The notes under the pieces are model-generated. The model was not told the origin of the DNA, did not search any database, and saw nothing but the letters and a program-made list of their open reading frames with translations. DNA of 64,000 nt from Agrypnia vestita (Eukaryota; Arthropoda; Insecta; Trichoptera; Phryganeidae), in assembly GCA_016648135.1 (NCBI GenBank), contig JADDOH010002579.1:186001-250000 (forward strand). Reading direction: 5' to 3'. Below are positions 1 through 9,521 of the stretch, piece by piece (the first letter of the stretch is position 1; every line of letters starts with the position of its first letter). The position numbers and the translations under genes are program-made.

Positions 1-510
1 CCGTATTTTAAGAGCAATCAATCTAAAGTCGCTGGCGGTCCAGAATCCAATAAGCCTTGGGATGTTTCTAAACCAATCTCCAGACGAGATGGAATCAATG
101 ATCGCCCTCTCATTCGTTATTCATTCCAAATAAATGTGTTTGAGGAGGACTTTCCCGAAAAAAGTCTCTTTCACGGTTATATTTACTTTCGAGCCGAAGT
201 ACCCAGGAGAGGTCTGGACGGGGTGCAATTAACCCCCCCGCTGCCACGCGCTAGTGGCCGGAAATTTTCACGAATAATGAAAACTTTTCAAATAAACACA
301 GCATGATGGAAAAGTGTGAAAATCCACGAAAAACTTTGCGTTTTCTCACTTTGAAATGTTTTTCCTTTGAAATCCCTAATTTCTCATTTAGCCCTTATGA
401 CACTGCCCGGATACCTGGGTATCCACTTTCGACTTCAAGTTTAAATAATTAATTTGAAAAGAGGGATAAAAACATGTCTTATTTATATGTCTTAATAATA
501 ATAACTTTTT
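1..510. other. unassigned sequence
   Basis: No gene, repeat end or RNA signature was recognised. Positions about 185-260 are GC-rich with a run of C and contrast with the AT-rich remainder, so a small single-copy or regulatory island is possible, but nothing in it was identified. Confidence 0.3.
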
Positions 511-514
511 TGAA

Positions 515-871
515 TTCGCAAACCATCTTTTAGAAACAGGCCACACCTTTAAAAAAGAAAACGGCATCGAAAGTCTACATATAAATAATAGAGGCCTTAG
601 ATTAGATAACTTAGAGATATATCTAACTGTAGGTTCGGATATTTTATACGCACCGTATGTAACACTAATTCAACCCTTGAGAGAAGTCGCAATAAAATCT
701 GCCGACGTAACTAGTACATATTGCACACTAGCGACCTCTATTGTAAAAGAAGAGAACACTCCACAAAAAAGTGCATACAATTTACGCCCTAGAAAGCAGC
801 ACCTAATACTGACCGGACTGCCGACCTCCAACTCCGCAGGTAAAGGTCGTCCTCCTGATGAAGTTGGATAA
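515..871 (+). pseudogene. Penelope-like element protein, C-terminal end (fragment)
   Basis: An open frame ends at TAA 869-871. From about 518 it reads ANHLLETGHTF, then LHINNRGLRLDNLEIY. This resembles the C-terminal tail after the GIY-YIG endonuclease of Penelope-like retroelements, where a HL..TGH block precedes an LH..N(K/R)G..L..LE block. The same layout appears in the fragment at 60618-60823. The reverse transcriptase and the GIY-YIG catalytic part are absent, so this is a 5'-truncated remnant. The last part (about residues 75-119, including YNLRPRK) is unlike known PLE ends. The codons at 634-661 also form one arm of an inverted repeat, and the last codons overlap the hammerhead-like motif at 852-891. 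Confidence 0.55.
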
Positions 872-948
872 GTATCCAACGAAGCGTCGAGATTCGCTTC
901 TCGGTAATACATACGGTGCGTATAAAATATCCGAAATTACAGTTAAAT
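622..948. repeat. inverted repeat of PLE terminal region
   Basis: A perfect 28-bp inverted repeat lies at 634-661 and 908-935 (starts TTCGGATATTTTATACG). It extends imperfectly outward through AACTGTA on both sides. The left arm is inside the PLE frame and the right arm is downstream of the hammerhead-like motif. Sequence just outside the right arm (about 940-1000) matches, inverted, the left edge of the related palindrome at 3425-3500. Penelope-like elements often carry such partly inverted terminal repeats. Confidence 0.6.
852..891 (+). ncRNA. hammerhead ribozyme-like motif (family a)
   Basis: Order seen: stem I strand CTC (852-854), core CTGATGA (855-861), one unpaired A, stem II GTTGGA/TCCAAC (863-868/875-880) with a 6-nt loop, core GAAGCGTC (881-888), and the stem I partner GAG (889-891). 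This is type-I hammerhead topology with a near-zero stem III, known from Penelope-like elements and thought to work as dimers. Two deviations: position 15.1 is G instead of A, giving a G-U closing pair with the GTC site, and there is an extra A between A9 and stem II. Activity is untested. Confidence 0.5.
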
Positions 949-1194
949 ATGTCTTATGACTGTAATAACAACCTTAACTCTTTAATAACTTAGAGATACT
1001 AAAAATAAAAAAGAGCCCCAACACTAAAGCCAACATTATTAATAATCAGATAAATTTCATGAATAGCCCGCTACTACATATATTTCCCATTTCGGCGTCC
1101 ACCCCTCAAATACCCCCACCATAGCTGTAGACACACCCCCATTCAGAATTGATTTGTTTACTAAGATAGGTAATGGATAGTCAGTTGTACGTCA

Positions 1195-1232
1195 GTCCTG
1201 ATAAAGATACGGTGGTATCGAAACCGGTAGAC
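1195..1232 (+). ncRNA. hammerhead-like motif (family b), core mutated
   Basis: Stem I GTC/GAC (1195-1197/1230-1232), core CTGATAA (1198-1204), stem II GATAC/GTATC with loop GGTG (1206-1219), then GAAACCGGTA (1220-1229) with palindromic stem III ACCGGT and a GTA site. The core has A where catalytic G8 is expected, so this copy should be inactive. It belongs to the same family as 20055-20096. Confidence 0.45.
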
Positions 1233-1355
1233 GTAGAGTCATTATTTAAGTGGTTTATACAAAGTTATTTAATTGAAAATTATCGCTATGAGAAGTAGTG
1301 ACCTTCTAAGGAGCTATTTGATTACTATTTAAATATCAATTTGTGTGATACAAAA

Positions 1356-1403
1356 CAAAATAATAATATTTATACAGGGGAACGTATAAATATTATTATT
1401 TTG
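1356..1403. repeat. perfect 20-bp hairpin
   Basis: Arms 1356-1375 and 1384-1403 (CAAAATAATAATATTTATAC and its complement) are perfect, with an 8-nt loop AGGGGAAC. It is not part of a recognised element. Confidence 0.8.
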
Positions 1404-1409
1404 ATTGAG

Positions 1410-2207
1410 TACCCGGGTACCTTGGGTAGCAACTAGTATGAGAAATTCCGGGTAGTAAAAAAACGGTTACAGGACTACACCACCGTGAGAGCTTGAGATT
1501 GGGTGTTTTTTTATAGGGGGGTTAGTAAAATTTACTTTATTTTAAATGAAAGTTATTTTGGTACATATTAAATAATTATGTGATTGTATATTTTTTGAAA
1601 AAAATGACAATAGCGATATCATGTCCATTCCCGTGGAGCTCCTTCACCGTGTGGTTAGGCGACATAACAAATAAATATGCCTCTCAAAATGATGATTGAT
1701 CTAATATCTATATTAATATATTTAACATCTATAATATCTTTCCTGAAGGCATGTTTGATTTTCCAATATAGGTCTAGAATGCCACTGCTTCTGCAAGGTT
1801 AAAACTCGACGCTAGATGTCGTTGGTCTCTGATTGGGGCGCGAGAACACAAAAACATATTTTAAAAACATTGAAACAATTGCTCTCGTTTTTTTTCCTTC
1901 TAACTCAATATGTGCATTTTTCGCATTTGTGAACGGACATAATAATATTTTCGTATTTTTTTGGAATCATATTGTTCTCCGTATATATATTTATCTCCGC
2001 GTGTTATTTTGTGACGTGGAGAATCAAGACTCTCAAGACATCTGCCTAGATAATATATCACAGTACACAAGTTTGGTGCTATTTGTTGGCCTCCATCCGT
2101 CTGCAAGCGACGATGTAGATGCAGAAACAAGGACGGCCCAACTGCCTAGAGGATAAATAATATATCACAGGTTAGTGGTTATCTTGTGGCTTATTTTTGG
2201 TTTACTC
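1410..2207. other. unassigned AT-rich sequence
   Basis: No protein domain, TIR or tRNA signature was found. The overlapping open frames near 1833-2156 lie on both strands and show no conserved motif. Confidence 0.3.
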
Positions 2208-2872
2208 ATATCGACGGCTCCTACGTATAATATCGTAACCCACAAATCGACGTTATTTAGTTTTTTGTGTATTTCATATGTATTTAATTATATCTTTATT
2301 TCCAAGAAAGAAAAAAAAAATATTTTGCAATAAATAACATTTTTTCGGACGTATCTTATGGTATCTCAAACAATCACATATTTTTTACGAAGTATTATAC
2401 TATCGTATGTAACACTTACGATAATTTGCGTTGGAAAATAACATAAGATAATTTTATCGCATGTAACACTTACGATGACATACGTTGGAAAATAACATAA
2501 AATAATTATCATATGTAACACTTACGATAATATGCGTGAGAAAATAACATAAGAAAATTATCGTATGTAACACTTACGTTATTTTACGTCGCGTCTTTTC
2601 CGAAGTAAAATGTTGTAAGTCATTTATACGATATTTTACGTCGCGTCTTTTCCGAAGTATAATATCGTATGTGCATTTCTACAAAAACCTTTAATAATTT
2701 CGACTTTTTTGTGATTATTTATGAAATTACAGTATAAAGTAAAATATTGAAACGAAATTTCAAAAAAATTGGGCAATATTTAGATTTATACCGGACGAAA
2801 ATATGTTCAAATCCTTCTCCTGTAAAATTGAATTTTGTGGGTTACGATATTATACGTAGGAGCCGTCGATAT
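2208..2872. mobile_element. non-autonomous TIR element with 39-bp perfect TIRs
   Basis: Perfect 39-bp terminal inverted repeats at 2208-2246 and 2834-2872; the inner part reads TCGACGGCTCCTACG. If the outer TA at 2209-2210 and 2870-2871 is the target duplication, the TIRs start at TCGACGG and a TA-inserting (Tc1/mariner-like) origin is possible; that is inference. There is no transposase frame. The interior holds two short tandem arrays. Confidence 0.8.
2401..2612 (+). repeat. tandem array, about 4 units of 52-54 bp
   Basis: Units begin at 2401, 2455, 2507 and 2559 with TATCRTATGTAACACTTACG, followed by GGAAAATAACATAA. A second two-unit array (about 51 bp, TTTTACGTCGCGTCTTTTCC) follows at about 2580-2660. 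Both lie wholly inside the 2208-2872 TIR element. Confidence 0.8.
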
Positions 2873-3237
2873 ATGTTCTTCAGAAAGAAAACGTAATTTG
2901 ATACTTTTTGCAATGTCATCTTGAGAGACATTACTATAATCGAATATTAGGTTCAGCCGGCGGATAACTATTTATACGTTGTCCGCCCACAATCACACGC
3001 CGTGACTGAGACGCAGCGATCCCTGGTGCACGTTAGTGCGAGACTTCATGTACTTATTTAGAAATTAAATATCTACAATGTAGCTTACAGATTTTGTAAC
3101 CCGACAAGTCATTTGTTATCAACAATCTTTTTAAAAAAACATAGAGGAATGTTTTTTTCAAACTGTTCCCAATTATACAAAAAAAAGTTTTTTTCCAAAT
3201 CATATATACAACATTACAGATATATCCAGATATAGAT
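2873..3237. other. unassigned AT-rich sequence
   Basis: Holds a short GC-richer patch at about 2955-3045. No gene or repeat end was identified. Confidence 0.3.
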
Positions 3238-3239
3238 AT

Positions 3240-3276
<37 letters not shown>

Positions 3277-3321
3277 TCTATATATATATCATATATTATA
3301 TATTATATATATATATATATA
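3238..3321. repeat. (TA)n microsatellite
   Basis: Long TA-dinucleotide run interrupted by AGATC and CATATT variants. Similar short runs occur at 23665-23715, 41240-41292 and 57548-57590. Confidence 0.9.
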
Positions 3322-3527
3322 GTACGTAAATCACGTTTTATTCTATCTCGGACAGATGTGCACTGGAGAATATTGCAATGAAGACAGGCCATTTGTTTTT
3401 TATTCTCAAAAATATGTAAATTATCTTAAAGAGTTAAGGTTGTTATTACGGTCGATGGACATTTTTGACTGTAAATAAATGGTTACGGATATTTTATACG
3501 AAGTAAATGTTTTTCCGAGAAACGATT

Positions 3528-3567
3528 CTCGAAGTTTCGTTGAATTCTTATTCAACGTTATCAGGAG
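3528..3567 (-). ncRNA. hammerhead-like motif (family a), left arm, decayed
   Basis: Read on the minus strand: stem I CTC/GAG, core CTGATAA, stem II GTTGAAT/ATTCAAC with loop AAGA, then GAAACTTC. Catalytic G8 is changed to A and the GTC site to TTC, so activity is not expected. Stems I and II are intact. Confidence 0.45.
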
Positions 3568-3690
3568 GACGACCTGTACCCGCGAAGACATAGGGCGGAC
3601 TGATTAATGCTTACGAGGGCACATGAGCATATAATTTACGCCCCGGATGCATAATCAGTCCGCCCTGTACCTCCGCGGGTACAAATCGTC

Positions 3691-3730
3691 CTCCTAATGA
3701 CGTTAAATACGAATTCAACGAAACGTCGAG
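3691..3730 (+). ncRNA. hammerhead-like motif (family a), right arm, one core change
   Basis: Stem I CTC (3691-3693) with GAG (3728-3730); core CTAATGA (3694-3700), in which invariant G5 is A; stem II around GTTAAATACGAATTCAAC; then a complete GAAACGTC (3720-3727). Same family as 852-891, facing the motif at 3528-3567. Confidence 0.45.
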
Positions 3731-3768
3731 AATCGTTTCTCGAAAAAATAAACGGATCGTATAAAATA

Positions 3769-3952
3769 ATACAGAGTAGCTTGTGGTTAGGATACTCGCC
3801 TCGTTCGACGGTTTCGAATCTCACTCCAGACTTAGCAAGTGAGTCATTTTCATAGCACAAGCGTTTAGCTTAGTTTGAAAATAGTAAGAATATTTATGTG
3901 ACACGTATTCCGTGTTCGCATCTCTATTTAAAAAAAATAATAAAAAAATATA
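3769..3952 (+). mobile_element. tRNA-derived SINE
   Basis: The head has a box A-like TAGCTTGTGGTTAGG (from 3777) and a box B-like GGTTTCGAATCTC (3810-3822), spaced as in tRNA-derived RNA polymerase III promoters. An unrelated body follows, then an A/T-rich tail at 3927-3952. It interrupts the right arm of the 3425-3990 palindrome, whose sequence resumes at TATCCGTAACC, so the insertion is younger than the palindrome. Target duplication cannot be set exactly because the site is A/T-rich. Confidence 0.65.
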
Positions 3953-4377
3953 TATCCGTAACCATTTACAGTTAAAAATGTAATTTATCTGTCTTCTTTC
4001 TAATATTTGAAGGGACTATGCTGTAGCCATGTATGGCCGAAAATTAGTAATTTTAATGACATAGTAGACGCAGATGTCGCTGGTAATGATATCTTTAGAG
4101 TTTTTGCTGATTCAGTCAAACAAACTTTTCGGTTTGTCTTCCGAATATAATGGCGGTTTTTTTTGCGTGCTCATTTCTTATAACTAGGATGCTTAATATC
4201 ACACTCTAGTAAATCTTCAAGAAGAGTCTTCTTTGAGAATCTTTGAGAAGAGTCTCAAATTAAAAACATCTTGGTATCAAGCGCTTCAAAGTCATTCTCG
4301 TCGCAGACTCCGCAGAGATAGTGATCAGACAACAGATGAATCATACACACAACACAATACAACACATCATGACTTCG

Positions 4378-4552
4378 GCACGGTATTACAAGCCGTTACT
4401 TAACCACAACACCAACATTCAAGACAACACATCAGCCCTGATGATGGATCCTGCAATGGGATCCGAACACACAACATAACAACACGGCATAATACCCCAG
4501 TAAACACAAACTTGAAGATTCTGAGTGGCCGTGAAAACCTAAGAACATTCTA
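4378..4552 (+). repeat. PLE-type terminal repeat with decayed hammerhead-like motif (family c)
   Basis: Shares blocks with copies near 22730-22870 and 43924-44185: CACGGTATTACAAGCC, CTGATGATGGA (core 4438-4444), CAATGGGATCC, CACGGCATAATACCCCAG and GAGTGGCCGTGAAAACC. After the stem II block the GAAACGTC part is replaced by GAACACAC, so the cleavage site is lost. Confidence 0.6.
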
Positions 4553-4613
4553 CACTCTAGTAAAGTTCATAGATCCAGATGAAATAAATGTAATGTATTA
4601 AAAAGTCCTTTAT

Positions 4614-5221
4614 TCGGCCGTATTCTGAAAATAGCAATCAATGCTTTATCGGCATCTTGAGAGTTATTCTGTGCTATTCTAAAAATAGCGGTATTGGGAT
4701 GTCAGATTTTTATTCCAATATAGTATCCAATACAGGTATGTAGAACATTGTATTACCGCTAATTTCGATGTTTTAAGTTTGACATATTTTAAATTAATGG
4801 GTAAAAAAACATTAAGTTATTCAAAATTATGAATAATGAGCTTTCTAATTGATCGAATTCATTAATTTCAAACCTGTCAAACATAAAACGTCAAAAAAAC
4901 GGCGTCATAATGTTACCCAAAAACTGCCAAGATACAGAAATAGCAATATTGCTTAGTTCAGAATACGGATGATTGTGTAACATTGTAACACCGCCAATAT
5001 TAAGTTTGACAGGTTTGGAATCAATGAATTCAATAATTTAGAAAGCTCAAGCACCTAAAAAAAAATCTTAACTTATTCACAAGTTATTTGTTCAAGTTTT
5101 AGAACCATTTGATTGATTGAATTTGTTAATTGCAAACCTATCAAACTTGTCGTTACAATGTTATAAAATAACTGTCAAGATACCGAAATAACAATGATTG
5201 CTATTTTCAGTATATGGCCGA
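4614..5221. mobile_element. 608-bp TIR element
   Basis: Terminal inverted repeats at 4614-4643 and 5192-5221 match at about 27 of 30 positions and contain TGAAAATAGCAATCA. A third, diverged and inverted copy of the TIR lies at about 4931-4971, so the element looks like two nested inverted units. It has no coding capacity. The superfamily is not recognised. Confidence 0.65.
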
Positions 5222-5680
5222 TTGTACCCTTAGAATCTTTCCCTCCAGGCATCTCATAGATAGACATACAAAAATCTCACTGACTAGCAGTTTTTCTAAA
5301 ATGTTATTTTTGAAAAAATACCCTTCTACAAATTTTTCTTCAATTTCCTAGAAATAACATGACGTTTCTTGTTTGAGTGAATAATATCGATGGGGTCCTG
5401 TGCATACCCCAGTTGGCCGTTTGCGAGATTTTATCGGGGGGGGGTCAGGCACAGGTTAACCGGCGCAGTAAACTGAAGATCTATGAAATGGGACGAAGAA
5501 TAAATTGATTGTTGAGAAGTCTATTATTTATGACTGTCCGAGAGCTGGCTTACTGCCAAAACGCACACAGAATTTAGTAACTGAGAAGAGTTTTCAAATA
5601 TTTAGAAACTTAGAACAAAGATAGCAGAATTCATAGTATATAAGTATATAGAACAAAGGGACAAATAAAGAACATATTTA
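5222..5680. other. unassigned sequence
   Basis: Nothing certain. A GGGG-rich patch lies near 5430. The 3' part may be LINE sequence upstream of the fragment at 5681. Confidence 0.25.
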
Positions 5681-6085
5681 AGAACCACCATGGCACAACA
5701 TCATTTTACATACTTGGGAGTTAAATGGTACAATAAATTGTTGTCGCAAAGCAAATTTCAAGAAAGGAACATTCCAAAATACGAACAGTTTAAGAAAGAA
5801 GTCAAATCTTTGATTTTCGATAACGATGAATTGTCACATTGCCCACATTTCTCTTTTATACTTTAATTCTATGTTCTTCTTTTATACTTTATCTTAATTA
5901 TTTTTATACTTTTATTCTTTAGTTTTTCTTTTATACTTTAATTTAGCTTGTAAATACTCCTCCCATAAGCTTGAGCTTTGGCTCATATAATGGGGAGTAT
6001 AATGTCTGTAAAAATGTTATAATGTAGAATCAATTAATTATTAAAAACACATGTATGTACCGTATAAATAAAAAATAAAAAAAAT
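5681..6085 (+). mobile_element. non-LTR retrotransposon 3' end (Jockey/CR1-like C-terminus)
   Basis: An open frame 5681-5866 reads AQHHFTYLGVKWYNKLLSQ, then YEQFKKEVKSL. It matches the usual C-terminal block of insect non-LTR reverse transcriptases (H..F.Y.G.K.(Y/F)N.L, followed by ..FK..VK..). Related blocks occur at 7529, 27100 and 61035. A T-rich 3' UTR follows and ends in an A-rich tail at about 6060-6085. All domains before the C-terminus are missing. Confidence 0.6.
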
Positions 6086-6089
6086 ATAT

Positions 6090-6400
6090 TAACTTCTTCA
6101 GAGAAGATCCTATCCGTTTTCCATTGTGAATATACTTCCATTTTCTTGACTCTGAGTTTATCAGATTACTTTTTAATTTTTGGTCACATACGCGATCTTC
6201 CACATCTTTGTCTGTTTTCTATTTTCTATTGGCAATAATAATTTTCTCAAATTTTTATTATAAACATTCATCCAATTCGCTAGACTAAAAGTTAATCGAA
6301 GTGATTAATAAAAAGTTTTTAAACAACATTTTTATATGAAAGTATGTTCAAAGAACACAGTTACTGGATTTTGTCCCCAGAGGAATGATTAATTAATTAA
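6090..6400. other. unassigned AT-rich sequence
   Basis: No feature recognised. Confidence 0.25.
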
Positions 6401-6401
6401 G

Positions 6402-6826
6402 GATAATTTATGCATGTCTCACAGAGACGAAGCTAATTTATATATTAGAAAAGCGGATGGAAGGCTCAGGGCTCACAACCTGTATGATCTGGCGTAAGTG
6501 ATCACTCTACACAATGCATCGTTTAAAAATAAAATATAGAGGTATTATTACTAGTGGCGAAAGCTGTGTATACTGACATGTTAATGATTAAAAAAATCAA
6601 CAAATGTCTCTAACAGAGACCATAGTAATATATCAAAGGTTCTTGTTTCGAACACACATAGGTACACATAGAACTTTCAAAATTTGATAATGTGTGAATG
6701 TTAATAATGTGTAGATAATGTGTGAACGAAAGCCCTGAGCCATCGTATAAGCTGGACTTCCATCCACATTTTTTTTTTTTTACATATAAGTCAGCTTCGT
6801 CTCTGTGAGACTTCAATAATTTATCA
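6402..6826. mobile_element. MITE family B, copy 1
   Basis: Inverted ends share 19 perfect bases, GTCTCACAGAGACGAAGCT, at 6416-6434 and 6793-6811. Imperfect similarity continues inward (GGATGGAA, GGCTCAGGGC). The TIR core is itself self-complementary (GTCTC-ACA-GAGAC). There is no transposase. Same family as 6995-7486 and 48233-48680; superfamily not recognised. Confidence 0.75.
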
Positions 6827-6994
6827 TAAATCAAAAAGTTATTAGTTAATTGTAATTATTCATTTTATCCAACCACACAGTTAACGCTATAACATCAAAA
6901 ATATCTGCAAGCAAAATTGCATATTTCAACTATATAAATGTTCTCATAGTGATAACGAACTGACCCACAGAGTGTCAAGTAGCAGAAATGTAAC

Positions 6995-7486
6995 AATTAA
7001 CGTATATTATAGATATCTCACAGAGACGAAACTGTATTTCTTATATTACGAATCTGTATTCTTAATAATATTTCCTGGCGTATCCTAGTGTAATGCAAGT
7101 AATTCGGATGAATTTCATTACACAATAAAGTATATTGCTCTCAAAATTCCGTAAAATCAACTGTAGATTTTCTCATTAGCAACATCTGTGGGGATTAAGG
7201 GGAATGAAAATGGCTTTGTACAGGCCGCATGGAAAGGCAGTTACAACTCATATGTGAAAGCTTTCCACGCAATTTGAACATATATACAACTTCCAAAAAA
7301 TGAATAAGCATGGTATATTCTATCATGGGTGGAAATGGTGAATGTTACATTGTGTAAAGTGATCACTTAAGCCAACCATAAAAAGATAGGTCATAAGTCC
7401 TATGTACACCCAAATGACTTCTATACCTTCTTTCCCATAAGAAATACAGTTTCGTCTCTGTGAGATATCTATAATATACGTTAATT
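6995..7486. mobile_element. MITE family B, copy 2, perfect 50-bp TIRs
   Basis: Perfect inverted repeats of 50 bp at 6995-7044 and 7437-7486; the TIR core is TCTCACAGAGACGAAAC. The interior shares GTAATGC, GTAAAGTGATCACTT and the ATGGGTG..AATGGTGAA blocks with the copy at 48233-48680. TIR identity suggests fairly recent activity or recent gene conversion. Confidence 0.85.
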
Positions 7487-7509
7487 GATTAATAATGTCT
7501 CTGTGACAT

Positions 7510-7850
7510 AAATCCAGCACTGAAAGATTTGAACAAACTCAAAATATTCAGAAATGTAACACTTGGTAAATTACATATCCCTATGATACATACCAAAACT
7601 GCTCAGCATCACTACACATTCAGAGGTGTGAAATGGTTCAATGAATTGCCTGTTGAATTGAGGACTGAGGATAATTATGAGGCATTTAAAAAAAACGTGA
7701 AAAAATACCATCAGAAATAATTAAATTTTTATTTTATTATATATGTACCTATTACTTACTTAATATTAAACATTAATTACTTATTATACTTACTTATTAC
7801 TTTACTTATTGATTATATTATTATAACTAAATTGTCTACACATATAAAAA
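7510..7850 (+). mobile_element. non-LTR retrotransposon 3' end fragment
   Basis: The frame to the stop at 7718-7720 reads KLKIFRNVTLGKLHIP, then QHHYTFRGVKWFNELP, then YEAFKKNVKKY. This is the C-terminal block of Jockey/CR1-like reverse transcriptases and is close to the 5681 copy. A repetitive A/T-rich 3' UTR (ACTTAC/TTATTA) follows. It abuts the MITE at 6995-7486. Confidence 0.6.
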
Positions 7851-8402
7851 GATGAATATGTATATTTTATAATTTTTTTTCTGTAAATTTAAAATGTAAA
7901 GATACTCTTCTTCTACACACGAGTCTATGTCACTCATGTAGAAGAGAAAAATCAAACATATGTAACTAGCTCTATCTCGTAAAAATAATTGTATTTGAAA
8001 AAATAAAAAAATAAAAATAATAGAAGAACATAATCTACTTTTATTATTATTAGTAACCGTATCCGTATCCAGGGGACGAGATGGGAACTGGATGGTTAAT
8101 ATGACAGGCGGCAGCTCAGCTGGGATGTACAATTTTCTATTACGCGAGGATTTGGCCGGGATACGTTGCCAATAATATTTGTCACTACCAACACTCGTAG
8201 CTTTGTGTTATGCAAATGTGAGTGGCAGTATTGTCGTGTTTTCCTATTCTTTTGCAGAGATATGTGCGTGGAGGGTGAGCCGCGGGGTAAACCTTTCATC
8301 CCCTAACTAAGGTCTAAAAGGATAAGCACGTTTGAAATTTGTATTAACGATTATCGCGTAAAATGTTTTTTTTTCATATTAAAAAAACGTTATAAATTGA
8401 AA
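7851..8402. other. unassigned, with one GC-richer island
   Basis: 8050-8310 is GC-richer and contains the octamer ATGCAAAT (about 8208) and a pyrimidine tract ending in AG at about 8257. No open frame supports an exon. A single-copy regulatory island is possible. Confidence 0.25.
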
Positions 8403-8405
8403 AAA

Positions 8406-8992
8406 ACTAATCCACAAAAACCAAGTTTTTATAATACTCCCTTTCTTTGTAAAATACAACAATAATTAAATACGAATTAAAACATATAACATAACACCAA
8501 ACTTACAGGAAATTAATATGTTTCTAAAATGACAGATGTTTTGAGCTTTGAAGATTAGGTAAATTCTAAAAACATTTGTCAGTCAATTTAATCAAGATTT
8601 TGATAGATTTGTGATTTGTGAATTTTGTTGTCATCTGTGAACCAATTGTCATAAATTTTCGAAATTCATAGTGAAGTGCCTATTATGTATACCGACGGAG
8701 TAATTCAAATTTTAAATATTCCGTGACGTCGTCAGGCCGCTGTTGGTAGTAATCAAACATTTGTATGGTTTCCAATTTTAAAAAACCATTTAAATATCTA
8801 AAAATCCAAAATTATTCTATAATTATTAATTTTTTTTAACGAAAATTTTATAGATCATTTTGATCATCGCCGCGAGTCTGCTTACACAGTTTAAGCTCGA
8901 TTGGATCACGGGAAAAGGGTTAAAAGTCGATCCAAAGTTTTTTCGTCAGGCAGATAGACAACCAGACGCCACGAGTTAAAATAAAGGGAGTA
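8406..8992 (-). mobile_element. CTCCCTTT repeat family A, copy 1
   Basis: About 590 bp. Minus-strand order: TACTCCCTTT..., GGATCGACTTT, AACCCTTTTCCCGTGATCC, body, AAAGGGAGTAT, then a hairpin around AAACTTGGTTTTT and GGATTAGT. There are seven copies in the window (16165, 17339, 27849, 29664, 31527, 56067). CTCCCTTT and AAAGGGAG form short inverted ends flanked by TA, as in Stowaway-like (Tc1/mariner) MITEs. However, about 35 conserved bases continue past one end, so the true boundary and class are open. Confidence 0.75.
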
Positions 8993-9460
8993 AAAAAAAA
9001 TTATTTACAAGTATTATTTAAAAAAAAATCTTTTCATAAAGCAATGGAACTTCCTCTAACAAATGTGAAGTGGTCAAAATTAAAATCTCTGATGTCTCAT
9101 TCAGTGTGTTTGTTTATATATATAATATAACGCGATAGAGAATAAAAGGGTTCATTTCATTCGATTAGTTTGGTCCAACGGGGAGTGTGCAAATATGGAA
9201 GAACACGTTTGCGGATAAATTGACATTCGTTTCCAATTTCAGTTTCACAATTTCCTTGTTCCAATAGAGATGTGTCTAAGGTTCTCAAACTTGTTATTAA
9301 CTTATTAAGAATATATTAAAAATAAGAATATTCTACTAAAAACCCTATCTGATGTGTAAACAATTTTAAAAGTAATAATAAGTCAACTATTGATGCTTCA
9401 ACAGGCCAAGAGGTCCAATTACAGAAACGCAACACATCACAAAACACACAGGCGTGAGTA
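8993..9460. other. unassigned AT-rich sequence
   Basis: No feature recognised. Confidence 0.25.
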
Positions 9461-9521
9461 AATAACATACATGAATTGTGTCCTCGTTGGGAATCTAATC
9501 TGGAAAAACATTGCAGGGTGA

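Larger units (their letters stand above)
3425..3990. mobile_element. PLE-type palindromic terminal region, interrupted by a SINE
   Basis: Two arms face each other: CGGATATTTTATACG at about 3486 on the left, and its complement on the right, split by a SINE (GTATAAAATA before it and TATCCGTAACC after it). Inner arms share GGCGGACTGATTA and the TACCCGCG/CGCGGGTA blocks around 3576-3684. The left edge matches the inverted right edge of the 622-948 repeat, so both belong to one family. Each arm has its own hammerhead-like motif in outward orientation. Confidence 0.6.

Noticed and set aside
8257..8275. Possible micro-exon between a strong acceptor-like tract and GTGAG
   Set aside because: Only about 17 bp, no frame or partner exon; too weak.
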